The notes below the pieces were generated by a model. It saw nothing but the letters and a program-made list of their open reading frames with translations, was not told the origin of the DNA and did not search any database. Below, piece after piece: positions 43,302-53,850 of a stretch of DNA of 64,000 bases. Position 1 is the stretch's first letter, and each line of letters opens with the position of its first letter. This DNA comes from Ixodes scapularis (lineage: Eukaryota; Arthropoda; Arachnida; Ixodida; Ixodidae). The stretch spans positions 9,454,018-9,518,017 of the forward strand of contig NW_024609836.1 in NCBI RefSeq assembly GCF_016920785.2. The letters are read 5' to 3'. The translations under genes and the position numbers were made by a program.

Positions 43302-43852
43302 CCAATTCGGCGTTACAGGGGGTTGTAAACGGCTTTCACTTTTTCTTCAAATATTTATCACTTTTTTTTTTCGTCACTAGATGGGGGTTGTCGCCGCCCA
43401 ATTTGAAAAGTGTGGCGTTTGGTGATTTATAACTATTAGAGGGCTGGATTCCATTAGTCCATCCGTCGTGTTTATCGCTCCGATTTATTCCCGTTGGTAG
43501 CTGTGTCGCCGTGTTATGCTGCCTGATGGCAACAAAAGGAGGTTATGCGGTTTCCCCAGCGCGTATTCTAGGTGCTGAATGCCGCTGTTCACGCACAAAC
43601 GTTCATGAGTGGATAACGCACGTAACTGAGGTGAGCACGGGCAATAGTTAATCGAGAGCCACACGGAGCGCGAGTGCGATACCTCCTAGCCGCTGTCGAC
43701 AGAGGGTGTCGGAGCGATTCGTTGTCAACTTGTCGTCCACGGCAAGTGGGCGTCGTGTTCAATAAAGTTAGCCTGTCAGTGTTTGTAAAGCTATCCCTTC
43801 TTTATAAACGCTTCTGACGCGATGAAAATGCGACCGGCATTGTGCAGGCCGA
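43302..43852. other. No recognisable gene; P-like element insertion site at its end
   Basis: Mixed sequence without family motifs. It ends at the 7-bp target duplication of the P-like transposon. Confidence 0.4.
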
Positions 43853-43859
43853 GCGAGAC

Positions 43860-43892
43860 CAACACCTCCTAGACTATTTCAAGGCCCCCGCA
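43860..43892 (+). repeat. Left terminal inverted repeat of the P-like element
   Basis: Matches 48179-48211 in inverse orientation, 32 of 33 positions. The preceding 7 bases GCGAGAC are the left target duplication. Confidence 0.9.
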
Positions 43893-44307
43893 ACGTTCCC
43901 TTTCCACAACACGACGTCATCACTGTGAGATCGGTCCAAATCCGAGAACAACGGGCTTGGCTTGGAACGACTTACGGCTTTTGTATAATGTGTGGCCCGG
44001 CGCAAATAGTTAGAAAACGTTTCAAAAAGCTATTCTTATAAAACGTGAATAATTGAACTAGTAACAACAAAAAATTCTTTTCGACGCTTTTAAGTACGAA
44101 ATATTTTACATGCCTACATTTTTTGCTACGTAAGAAACTTAATTCCGTTGACGTGTGGAGCGCAGTATCGTGGAAGGCACGAATTTTGGTGGCGCGTACT
44201 GCCACATCTGGCAACCATAAACAGTAGTAACGGCGCATTTGTTTCTGGCCGCTGGCGTTGATGTGCTGCTTTCTGTTTTGTTCTTGTTTGTTCTCGGGTT
44301 ACGCGAC

Positions 44308-47300
44308 ATGCCTGGCTGCTGTTGTGCGCCGAACTGTAACTCAAACTATGTGAGTGGGCCGAAAGTGCGGGTTTACCGCTTTCCTTCTGATGCGGAACGA
44401 AGAACGGCTTGGACAAAAGCAATACCTCGCGAAGTACAGCGTGGTGAGTAATTCCTCTTCCGCTGTTTAATTTTCGTGGTTGTTGCGTGTTCCCTTGCTG
44501 TTTGGGGTATTGCAATGATTCTTGACCTTACCAGCTAGGATGTCTTCGTTTTCTTCCTTGACGCGGGGAATAGTTTTCAAGCTCTCGTGTATAGTTCCGA
44601 ACGGATTACGAGGACTTACAGAAAGTAGTTTTGTGTCTATACAAGTGCGCATTAGAATTATTGCGACGTGTAACTTACCGCTTCCCATTTTATTGTCTTG
44701 GTATTATGCGCGAATCGCCTGTCCTATATTGAGATTTTTGCACTTCCTACAGGTCTGTGAAAAGCACTTTTCTCCGGGTGACTTCGCCACTACTACAACG
44801 TACACGGACGAAAAAACTGGACGAGTGCTTGAAGTTCCTCTTCAATTACGGCGGCTGAAGCCCTGCGCTACTCCTAGCATCTTCCCCAACTGCCCTGCAT
44901 ACCTGTCCCGCAACACACCTGCTGCCCGCGAAGGTCCTGAAGAAAAGCGCGCTCGGCTTGAAGCGGAGGCCCTGCAGCAAGCACTGGCGCGCTCCACCGA
45001 AGCTTATGAAGACGAACAGAGAAATAATTCCGTTAGCAGCTTTGACGAACTCGTGGCTGCTCTCAAGGAATTCCAGGTGGCCGATTTCTGGACAAAGCTG
45101 GTCACTGACAAGCAAGTGCTTTTTTTGAACTTTGCTCCTCGAGATGCACCAGTTGTGCGCTATTCAATGACGGTCTCTGCAGATCTTTCATTGAAAGCGT
45201 TTTTTGGGGACCTGCAGCTCGACAAGGTTGGTCTTCTCATTTTTCCAATGTGTGTGTCCGACATTAGGGAGCTAGAGAAAGCTTTAGAGGTTGTGCATGG
45301 TTTTGCCAAGAACTCCTCTAACGATCAGCAGCGACTAGAAATTGTCTTAAAGAAGACAGTGGCAATCCTAGAGGAGCTGTCATCAGAAAATTTCCCTTAT
45401 GAGTGGCAAATGGAAATTGTGAACTTCTTAATGCAGCAGGTACACATGCTTCTAAGCAAGTCTCCGAATTACCCTGCAGACCTGCTTGTGTTTTCAAGCC
45501 TCGTGTTTACAATATCCCCACACGCTTATAGGTTCATCCGGAGCACGTCAAAGCTCAAACTGCCCCATCCTGACACTATTAGGCGTGTTTGTGCGTCTTA
45601 CGTTGTCAACCCTTGTACAGAGCAACAAAGTACCTTATTTCTCTCATATGCAAAAAGACTTGTAGCTGCAATGAACGAGCATGAGAAGACTGTAACGCTC
45701 GTCATGGACGAGATTCACCTTCAGCCATACCTCGACTATAAGGGTGGAACCGTAGTGGGAATGGCCGCAAACAGTACAATTGCTGCAAAGACAGCATATG
45801 TGTTCATGATCCAAAGCCTTTTGTCAGCGAGCAAAGATGTTGTGCATATTCTGCCAGTAGCACAGATAGATGCAAAACAGTTGCATGAATTTCTTCGTCA
45901 GCTGATAAATGAGCTCGAGAAAACTGGACTTCGAATTATTGCAGTAGTTTCAGACAATAACTCCATCAATGGCAAAGCTATGTCATTTTTTTCCCAACCT
46001 CCGAAGGTTAACACTGTGTACCAACATCCTTCGGACCAATCAAGGTCCCTGTTTTTTATTTTGGATACTGTTCACGTGCTCAAGTGTGTACGGAATAACT
46101 GGCTCAACCAGCGAAACAGCAGCAAGTGCATGTTTTTTCCCGATATTAATGCTGCTGGTGATCAACCACATGTGCTGACAGCTTCGTTTAATGCCTTGGT
46201 AGCGCTTCATGAGAGAGAGAGAAATGAGCTAGTGCGACTTGCGCCAACTTTATGCTTGAAAGCACTCAAACCTTCGAGTTTGGAGCGACAGAATGTCAAG
46301 CTTGTCCTGAAGATCTTTAACATTCTTACTGTTGCAGCACTTAGAAGCACCAAGGCTGCAACACTGCAGCACGCCAAAGGCACAGCTGAATTTATTAACA
46401 TTATCGTTATGTGGTGGTGCATAGTAAATGTGAAAACGCCAAACAAGGGTCGGCGTCTTCGGGACAAGCTTCAGGAACCCATAACGGTAATGTCTTGCCC
46501 CCAAATTGATTTCCTGAACAAAGTAGTCAAGTGGCTAGACTACTGGAAAAGCCTGAAGCATGATGCAGGCCACCTCACGAATGAGACACACAATGCACTT
46601 CGTCACACATCGCTTGCTTTAGTTCAGGTGTCGCGTTACTGCATTGAAGAACTCGGCTTCAAGTATGTCCTTCTTGGTAAATTTCAGTCTGACTGCCTTG
46701 AAGATAGGTTTGGACGGTACCGACAATTGAGCGGCGCACAGTACCACATCTCGATCCGCCAGATATACGAGTCGGAACACAAACTCAGATTGCAGAAGGT
46801 TCTTGAGCTTCCCGAGTTCGACGACATCTCGCTATGTGCCCGCACTGATGCGGTGAATGCTGCCGTGAACCAGTTTGATGTTGAAGTGACAGCAGTTGAC
46901 GTAGAAAAAAAAGAACACATGCTCCCAGCTATTACATACGTGGCTGGGTACTGTGCGCATGCTGCGCTGAAAAAGCTGATGTGCCCATTCTGTAAAGAGA
47001 ACCTTGTGGTTGACAACCGCTCTCTTGAAATTGAGGCAGAAGAGCTCATTGCTGGTGTAACAAGAGGTGAACTAAAGTTCCCGCAGGCCGTGGTGGTAAA
47101 TGCCGTGCTGGCAATGAATATTGTGCTGGAAAAACTGAGCAGCGAAAGGTACGCGTTAAAATTTTATTCTTGTGAAAAGCAAAAAGATTTGCTTGTGTCC
47201 CTGACAACACCCCTTGTTGAGTATAACGAAGATCTGGACGTCTGTGAAAACGGCCATTTACCTCACGTGGTGATGGGTTATGTACTAAGTGCGGCTGCCA

Positions 47301-47392
47301 ACACTTTGTTGAATAACTTGTGCAAACGAGAAAACAACATGCTTGCTGAAGCCAAAGCTGCAAAACGGAAACTGAAGACGCTTCAGGCATAA
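44308..47392 (+). CDS. P-superfamily (THAP9-like) transposase, two or more exons
   Basis: Exon 1 from the ATG at 44308 codes for the start of a THAP zinc finger (CCCAPNC, then VRVYRFPSDAERRTAW and KAIPRE). The finger continues at 44753 with VCEKHFSPGDF, the C-x2-H part, after a TTCCTACAG acceptor. From 44753 to the stop at 47392 there is no interruption. The RNase H-like catalytic fold is visible: Asp in VMDEIHLQPYL (codon 45707), Asp in VVSDNNSINGKAM (45953), LDTVHVLKCVRNNW, and Glu in KFQSDCLEDRFGRYRQ (46700). A C-terminal AGYCAHAALKKLMCPFC motif resembles the zinc ribbon of THAP9-like proteins. Donors GTGAGT (44444) or GTACAG (44434) are possible. The first leaves a phase clash with 44753; the second is in phase but gives a slightly short C-to-C spacing, so a micro-exon is possible. 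Catalyses excision and reintegration of the element. Confidence 0.85.
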
Positions 47393-48178
47393 GCGCATAA
47401 CGTCTGCTATCATTTCGACTGCTGCCTGGAAATTATTGTCACATAAGTGTTTTTTTCGTGTGTGTGTGCTCCGACTTATTTCTGTTTCTTGTTCTTCAAT
47501 TTGTGCAAACAATGTTTTTGGGGACATTGCTGTATGTTGTTTAGAACTTCGAGGATTTCCTTATTGCTTTGTTCTGTTGGAAATGTTGATGTAATAATAT
47601 TTTTGTTTGAAACTTCGGTTATGAATGTGCTATCAGTTCATTTGTGGAAGCTATTCCCGAGAAATTGTATTTTTTCCACAAACCCAAGTTCTTCCTGCTT
47701 ATTCCTGCAAAATAAAGAGTGAAATTCTGTACCCCCGAAAAACAGTTGTGATGTTTTAATAATGGCTGTGAAAATCGGGGCGCCAGGACTCTTGCTTTTA
47801 ATTGTGTTATTTAATATGTTCGCAAATCGTGCGCGAGTCCTGGACTCCTTAAATGTTCGTAGATATAGGCGACATGGAAGTGAGAATTCGAAGAATAAAT
47901 ACAAAACACGACTTGAAACGTCCATCGAGCGCCACTCTGTTTCGTGTGCGTTTCTTCTACGTCCTTGTTTTGCGCTTTTAACCTTTTAAATAATCATGAA
48001 CCAACTAGCTCGAACCAAAGTATTAATTCCTACGAGCTTTTCTGAAGTAAAACGTATTGTCAGTGTTCCATTCTCGAAAATTCAGCGCCGAGAACGAAGA
48101 GACTCGCATTACGAAGCCCGACCGAGTGGGTGAAGCCAGCTTCCAGGCCGATCTCACTTCGATGACGTCACGGGAGCC

Positions 48179-48211
48179 TGCGGAGGCCTTGAAATAGTCT
48201 AGGAGGTGTTG
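48179..48211 (-). repeat. Right terminal inverted repeat of the P-like element
   Basis: Inverse of 43860-43892 with one mismatch. Followed by the right GCGAGAC duplication at 48212-48218. Confidence 0.9.
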
Positions 48212-48218
48212 GCGAGAC

Positions 48219-49049
48219 TCGGCGGCAATCTCGGCTGTTCAGCCTCCAGCGGTTTCGGCCTTACCCGTCTTACTTGCTGTGTTGGCGCTTTGACATAGAG
48301 ATGTTTGGAAAGTGTTTTGCGCCTACAGATGACACCAAACGAGCGTGCGAGCCGTATGTTCTTGCTCCGGCGAGAAGCCGCGTACGGCTCGCCAAGCCTT
48401 TTAATCGTATCGCCTGTCGCATACTGGCCGCCATATTGTTTTTAGGGTGTTAGCACTTACACGATTTTCTTCACCTCCGGCGGCTAACAAACACCCTTAC
48501 ACGAATAAAGGAGTTAGCCAGAGGAAGAGCCATTTACACGAATAAGTGTGTTAAAATTTTAAGTGTGTAGCTATGCAAAGAGTTTGAAAAGATATTCAGC
48601 TTTATTTATTTTCAAAAAATAAATCGAGACTGATATAAACATGATTTGTTAACTCGTATTTGTTGTACACTACTACATCACGTGATCGGGACACAGTTCC
48701 GGACTCAAACACATGGACCTTCTGTCGTTTGGCAACCACCGTAACGATGGTTTGTATCCCGCCGCAGCTCAGATTCATTGTGGAATGTGGTTGTGGAACC
48801 TCACCATGGAATCACATTATAAGAAAATATAAAAGTGAAGCAAAAAATAATTATATTCCAACAGAATAAATGAACCTAGGACTTCGCAAAATCATTATCG
48901 CGGAGGGACATGTGAGCACGATCTCTCGAGTATTAGCACATTCATTTTGAACAGTTTATTTTCGTGGTGTAGTCTTAAGACGGATGTTGTGGTTTTCCTG
49001 CGACAAGCTTTATAGTCCTGAGTTTTCCATTAATTTCCCTTTTCGTAAT
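48219..49049. other. No recognisable gene
   Basis: Contains repeated ACACGAATAA words near 48500-48545 and AT-rich DNA. Frames are short and unrecognised. Confidence 0.4.
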
Positions 49050-49483
49050 GTTGCAATTGCAGTTTGAAAGGGAGCAATTATTAAAGCCAAACCCAATTGA
49101 GGCAAGTCGCGAAAAGACAACACGCTCTGAAATAGTCATTATGAAAATTTTGTCTTTTTTCACTTGGTTCAAAACCGCGCGCGGAAGAGCGCACCTGATT
49201 ATGGTGCGAAGAAGGGTGACGTAGTCATTTCTGTCCTTCGTCACTATCTCGGAAGTGTGACGCCAGCAGGTCCGCTAAAGACGCCCTGTCGACATAGCGA
49301 CGAGGGGCCCGAAAAAACTAGCATGTATATATAATAATCAGGCATGCTCTTCAGCGCGCCGTTTTTAACCAAGCGAAGAAAAGCAAAATATTAACGATGC
49401 ATATCTCAGAGCTCGTCTTTTCGCAAATTGCTTCAATCAGGATAGGCTTAAATAATTGCTCCCTTTCAAACTGAAATTATAAC
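49050..49483. mobile_element. Small TIR element (434 bp), family unknown
   Basis: Arms 49050-49145 and 49390-49483 are inverse copies: GTTGCAATTGCAGTTTGAAA against GTTATAATTTCAGTTTGAAA, then GGGAGCAATTATT, GCGAAAAGAC and GCTCTGAxATA. Possible AT duplication at the ends. No coding content. Confidence 0.6.
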
Positions 49484-49489
49484 ATGGTC

Positions 49490-49650
49490 GATTAGAGTGT
49501 ATCTCAAAACGTCCCATTCGCATTTGAACCTTGCACACTTCGACCGATTCTCATTTGGTCCTTCTCGTTTGAACCTTCTCATAAGATCCGAATCGTGTTT
49601 TTCGCAACTGGACCCCTTCTTATTTCGTCCGTTCGGGCTACGACCGAATG
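49490..49650 (-). repeat. Degenerate ~12-14-bp repeat array (minus)
   Basis: On the minus strand, variants of AAACGAGAAGGACCAAATG recur (GGTTCAAACGAGAA, GACCAAATGAGAAT, GGTTCAAATGCGAATGG). The same word family fills 50470-50705 in the opposite orientation. Confidence 0.5.
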
Positions 49651-49873
49651 GCACTAGTTCGGCATGCTTCTAACGTCGTTATGCCCTCGCGGCTTCGTTG
49701 ATGAGCCTTACTTTGCTTGGGCCCCCAACATACCATCAAATATATGTTATGGGTAGAGGTACGCCCTGAGAATCGTACATTGACGCCTGCTTCCCTTCCT
49801 CTAAGCCAACGAAAAAAAAGCGATGAACATTTAATTTCGAAACTTTGTTTTACAGAAATAGCATACATAATAG

Positions 49874-50188
49874 CAGTGGTTCTCAACCACTGTTGTTTCG
49901 CGGACCCCTTGAAAAAAAGCGGAGATGATGGAGGACCCCGTTCGGGATGCGGGAAATAGAAAGGTATAGGTTATCATGATAATGATTTAATAAATGGATA
50001 TAACTAATTGCTAGTGGGAGTAGACTTATCTCATTGACATACACACAAGAGTACCCTCCTGAAAATTGGAACGTTGCTTCTCAACGTGAAGAAAGACAAC
50101 TAATTCTAATATGGCCGTGCCTGACAGATGAGACAGGGCTTCGCAGACCCCCAGGATACCTTCGCAGACCCCCTTTTGAGAACCACTA
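49874..50188. mobile_element. Non-autonomous hAT element (315 bp)
   Basis: Begins CAGTGGTTCTCAA and ends with the inverse of TAGTGGTTCTCAA. This terminal word is well known from hAT elements of many animals. CATAATAG (49866-49873) and CATTATGG (50189-50196) form an imperfect 8-bp TSD (6 of 8). Subterminal CGCGGACCCC and GCAGACCCCC blocks are inverted too. No transposase. Confidence 0.75.
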
Positions 50189-50364
50189 CATTATGGAAGT
50201 GGTGGCGTTGTCCCAAGTCGAGAGACCTCAAACAACGTGACAGTTCGGAATATGACCTGGCTGCGATAAATAGTTGGTCTGTTTTATTGTCAGCTAGCTT
50301 TTCACGAAGACCTTGACACACTGCTAAAAAATCCTTAGCAGAGAGAGGGTATGCCTGTGGCGTG

Positions 50365-50365
<1 letters not shown>

Positions 50366-50408
<43 letters not shown>
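50366..50408. repeat. (CA)n microsatellite
   Basis: About 20 CA dinucleotides without interruption. Confidence 0.95.
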
Positions 50409-50409
<1 letters not shown>

Positions 50410-50469
50410 TTATATCAATTTATTTATTAATATTACCCTAAAAACGATTTTGGTATAGAAAGAGTCAAG

Positions 50470-50705
50470 TGCGACGGGTAAAAGCGAGATCTTCTTGAGA
50501 ATGGCTCTTCTGAAAAGGGCCAGGTGAGAAGGGTAAAACGAGAACGGGCCCGGATGAGGAGGGTTGGAATGCGAAAGACGAAACGGGAAAGGACCAAATG
50601 CGACAGGTCCAAGAGAGAAGATCTTTCTGAAAGTGGTTGTTTTGAGAAGGGCCAAGTGAGAAGGTCAAAACGAGAACGGGCTCAAATGATGACCACCCGT
50701 CGATT
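50470..50705 (+). repeat. Degenerate ~12-14-bp repeat array (plus)
   Basis: Variants of GAGAAGGxxAAAACGAGAA and GGACCAAATGCGACAGG recur across the segment. Inverse orientation to 49490-49650, with the hAT element between them. Confidence 0.5.
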
Positions 50706-50984
50706 AAACGGTTAATTAAAAGTTATTTAAAAAAATTTTGATTAATCAGGCAACATATTGCAATGGTTCTTTAACATCTAATGTCCGCCGAACCCCAAAA
50801 ATACAGTGAAGACGGCATTCATGTGGCTGTCTTTTTTTCAAAAATTCTGTTAAGAATAAAAAAAAAATGCCCTGTACATAATAATATAATAATTCATAGA
50901 CCAAGAACAGTCTTTTAGGGATGGTACAGAGGCCAGTTTTAGGGCTGAATTTGTCTAAATTGATACAAGATATAAGGGACGATA

Positions 50985-51260
50985 CCAGAATATGGTGAAA
51001 TCTTACCCAGTTGAAAATTCCCATTAAATTACAATTGAAATTTTCCCATTGGTACCAATTGGGTTTTTGGACAACCAATTGCTCACTGCCAATGGGAACC
51101 AATGTGAAAAAATTTGAAAGCCATTCAGGTTTCAACTGGAAAATATTTCTAATTGGAAAAACTCATTGGTCAGTATGCTTCTGGTTGTAACCCACTAAAA
51201 CCAGTCGGTTCCAGATAAAACCAGTTGGAATTCTAATTGCATTTAATGGGAATTTTTAGC
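50985..51260. repeat. Cluster of degenerate CCAATTGG-like words
   Basis: CCATTGGTACCAATTGGG, ACCAATTGC, CCAATGGGAACCAATG, TAATTGGAA, CATTGGTC and CCAGTTGGAA occur within 260 bp. Looks like a decayed palindromic minisatellite. Confidence 0.4.
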
Positions 51261-51442
51261 TTGGTATTTGTTTGTGCACCTTGTTGTTTGTGGCTGAAAA
51301 TTAATTCAGTTACTTTGTGTGCTTCCCAGGTGTGTCAAGTCTGAAAACTATCGCAAGGTCAACAAAAAGTACCCAACACTGCAAGGCATCGGCGACCCCC
51401 CTCAGTTTGGGAGGAGCTGTTCCTGGCCTGGGAATTCAGGAA

Positions 51443-51473
<31 letters not shown>

Positions 51474-51529
51474 GAAAATATGTGCTCTACGAGCAGGCCC
51501 AACCCCCGCTCGTGATACTCGCCCCCTCG

Positions 51530-51928
51530 CTGGACCTAAATGCACTGCACGACTCCAAGCACTGGGCCTGTGATGAAACTTTTGACTAGTGCCCGCCGCA
51601 GTTTAGTCATCTGTACAGCTTTCATGGCTTGCTGAGAGGCCAGGGGTTGCCGTTGGTGGCGGCACTGATGCCAGATGAGACGAAGGCAAGCTATACTAAG
51701 TTGTTTGAGGTCGTCCGCAGTGCCCTTTGCGCAAAGTGTGGCGACGTGGGCCAGATCGAAGGCAACCATTCCGACTTCGAAATGGTTACCATATCAACCT
51801 TTGAGGCTACGTTTCCAACTGCTACGTCGAAAGGCTGCTTCTTTTGCCTCGCGCAATGCGACAACCGGAAGATGACACAACTACGGCTTCGGAAGGTATG
51901 CCATGCTTTCGCTAAATCGAAATTTTAA
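51530..51928 (+). pseudogene. MULE (Mutator-like) transposase fragment
   Basis: HWACDETFD, a stop, then CPPQFSHLYSFHGLLRGQGL, PLVAALMPDETKASYTKLFE, then HSDFEMVTISTFEATFPTAT and KGCFFCLAQCDN. MULE transposases have DGTF...P...F.QLYTIH...P.V.ALLP...Y..LF and later DFE...GC.FH, so order and spacing fit. The first aspartate is visible in CDETFD. A poly-C run at about 51447-51468 lies upstream. One stop at about 51587; no complete ends seen. Confidence 0.6.
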
Positions 51929-52023
51929 GAGTGCTGATCAACATTTTTGTATTAACGATATTTCACACTTTAGATCGATCCACGCGCGTTGCCGAGCGAG
52001 CGCGTGCGTGGCCTAGTGAGCAC

Positions 52024-52420
52024 GTGCGTGGCCGAGTGGTTAGCGCGCTTGACTGTCGCGTGAAGGATCTGGTTTCGATTCCCGGGAGCGGAATCTTCTT
52101 TTATTCATTCTTTCTACATGGCGTTCTCGTAAGTTTGAGAACCTTCTTGTCCGATCCAGTTACGAATGTTCTACGAGCCGAACGTTCTAGGCCGAACGTT
52201 CCAGAAGCCCACCCGTGTACAAAAGGGGCTCCACGTGGCATGCCGCAGTCAGTTTCGCCTCAGCGTTCGATCCCGCTGCTTCACCGCCTTCGACGCCCGC
52301 GACACTCTGTTGTTATCTATCTTCCTCCTTTTATTTTTGGGCACAAGTTCGCCCCCCCCCCCCCATTAAACGTTCAGTTTGCTCAGTCATTTGCTGCATC
52401 ATCACTTCTCATTCCTGACA
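52024..52420 (+). repeat. Gypsy-type LTR, copy 2
   Basis: Colinear with 5806-6194. TACAAAAGGGG near 52218 could act as a TATA-like element, ATTAAA at 52365 as poly(A) signal. It ends CATTCCTGACA, and TGGTGGAGATGCGGGG (from 52424) is the presumed primer-binding site. A C run lies at about 52352-52364. Confidence 0.65.
52029..52082 (+). promoter_or_regulatory. tRNA-like A and B boxes in the LTR
   Basis: TGGCCGAGTGG (52029-52039) is an exact A-box match, and GGTTTCGATTCC (52071-52082) is a B box with one extra T. CTTGACTGTCGCG between them resembles an anticodon arm. The tRNA is degenerate, but both LTR copies carry this segment. Confidence 0.5.
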
Positions 52421-53243
52421 TTTTGGTGGAGATGCGGGGTAACGCTTTCTATGCACGTGAAGCGTACACCTACGAAGACATCCCGGCCAAGTGAACTGCT
52501 CAGCCCCGGAAGGCTACCCTTCGCAGAAGACGCCAATGTCCGAGCGAGCCGCCGTACCAAAGACCAACCTACGGCACCCGGACTCCTGCCGCAGAAACCA
52601 GAGAAGAAGACCGCGACGATGACCACTCCACCCGTCGTTGTCCTACCCGTTGCTCCTTGCACGCATTCGACGAGCTGAAGCAACGACTCCAGACTCCTCC
52701 GGTTCTTGGACACTTAAATCAAGATGAGGAAACCGAGATTCATACGGACGCAAGTAACGAAGGACTTGGCACGATACTGGTTCAAGTGCAAGAAGGCACC
52801 GAGCGAGTCATCGCTTACGCAAGTCGAGTACTGTCTAAAGCGGAAACAAATTACTCCACGACTAAAAAGGAATGTCTTGCGGTCGTCTGGGCAATCATGA
52901 AGTTTCGCCCGTACTTGTACGGGAGCCCAATCCGCTTTGTCACAGACCATCACTCGCTCTGCTGGCTTGCGAACCTCAAGGACCCTTCAGGACGCCTCGC
53001 TCGATGAAGTCTCCGACTGCAGGAGTTCAAAATGACCGTAGTCTACAAGTCAGGCCACAAGCACAGCGACGCCGACTGCCTGTCCAGGGCCCCTGTCGAA
53101 ATACCTTCCGGAAGCAGCGACGACAATGACGACGAGTGCTTCGTAGGAGCAGTGACCACCGACGACCTGGCACGACGTCAACGAGACGATCCTGAGCTGT
53201 GCGCATTAATTGGCGGATTGACGTCGTGCGCAAACAACCTATA
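52421..53243 (+). pseudogene. Gypsy internal region with gag-to-RNase H deletion
   Basis: The leader and gag start (TPPVVVLPVAPCT, like TSAVVYLPFAPLTP in copy 1) jump directly at about 52660 to the end of RT and RNase H: HAFDELKQRLQTPPVLGH, TDASNEGLGTIL, SRVLSKAETNYSTTKKECLA and VTDHHSLCWL. After a stop at 53005-53007 it continues YKSGHKHSDADCLSRAP. The frame ends at 53243; integrase and the 3' LTR are missing. The polymerase active-site core is deleted. Confidence 0.7.
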
Positions 53244-53699
53244 GTAGAGTGCCTTGAATGCATCTGTGACTGCTGTCTTTGGCCATCCTATGCTGCTTAT
53301 GCATTTAAGGTAGCCCCAAAATGGTGACAAATTATGTTGCAGGAGCTGGATGCTGTGTTATGTCGCAATCCTAATGGTTGGCCCTATGTGTTCCAGCGAA
53401 TAAGAGGAAACACAAGTGTTGCTCTTGTAGCGTCCCGACTCCTGGCTGCTGAATCTTCCATGGACTATCAAGCTGGAGACGAGCTACAGCACAACAGGGG
53501 CCTACCGCACCCGCCTTCTGCTGCTCTTCCACCACCAGGATCGTGGCATGGAACAGCATGACACTTCTATGACGTTGTCAGGCAAAGATAGAGGAAACTA
53601 AAATGAAGTGACGATGAGCATAGCACTCGGGAACATGTTCCAGGCACCATTAGAATGTGCTAGTAGAGGCCCATGAGGTATTAGCCCATTAGAATGTCC
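53244..53699. other. No confident gene
   Basis: A 75-codon plus frame (53334-53561) is not recognised. No repeats or RNA genes. Confidence 0.35.
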
Positions 53700-53850
53700 C
53701 AATAAGGGCAATGCATCAGTAGGCCAATATTGGACTAATACACCAATACGCCTCTATTGAACCAAATACATAAATAGGCCTCTAATGGACCAATACACCA
53801 GTAGTCCTCTATTTGACCAGTACACCAATGGGCCTCCATCGGAACTATAG
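53700..53850 (+). repeat. 27-bp minisatellite, 4-5 degenerate copies
   Basis: Units of the type TACACCAATAGGCCTCTATT followed by GGACCAA start near 53713, 53739, 53767, 53794 and 53821. Similarity between units is about 70-80 percent. Confidence 0.6.

Larger units (their letters stand above)
43860..48211 (+). mobile_element. Complete P-superfamily DNA transposon
   Basis: 4352 bp. Terminal inverted repeats of 33 bp with one mismatch (43860-43892 and 48179-48211), beginning CAACACCTCCTAGACTATTT. Target duplication GCGAGAC at 43853-43859 and 48212-48218; canonical P elements make 8 bp. Subterminal inverted blocks GACGTCATCACTGTGAGATC (43913) and, inverted, GACGTCATCGAAGTGAGATC (to 48169) lie inside. 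The element carries one transposase gene with a THAP exon and an uninterrupted 880-codon main exon, followed by AATAAAG at 47713. Size, TIR length (31 bp in Drosophila P) and protein all fit the P superfamily. Nothing visible disables it except an unresolved splice phase. Confidence 0.9.

Noticed and set aside
44522..44752. In-frame N-terminal extension of the P-like main exon
   Set aside because: It would replace the THAP first half with unrelated sequence; the THAP exon at 44308 and the TTCCTACAG acceptor argue that it is intronic.
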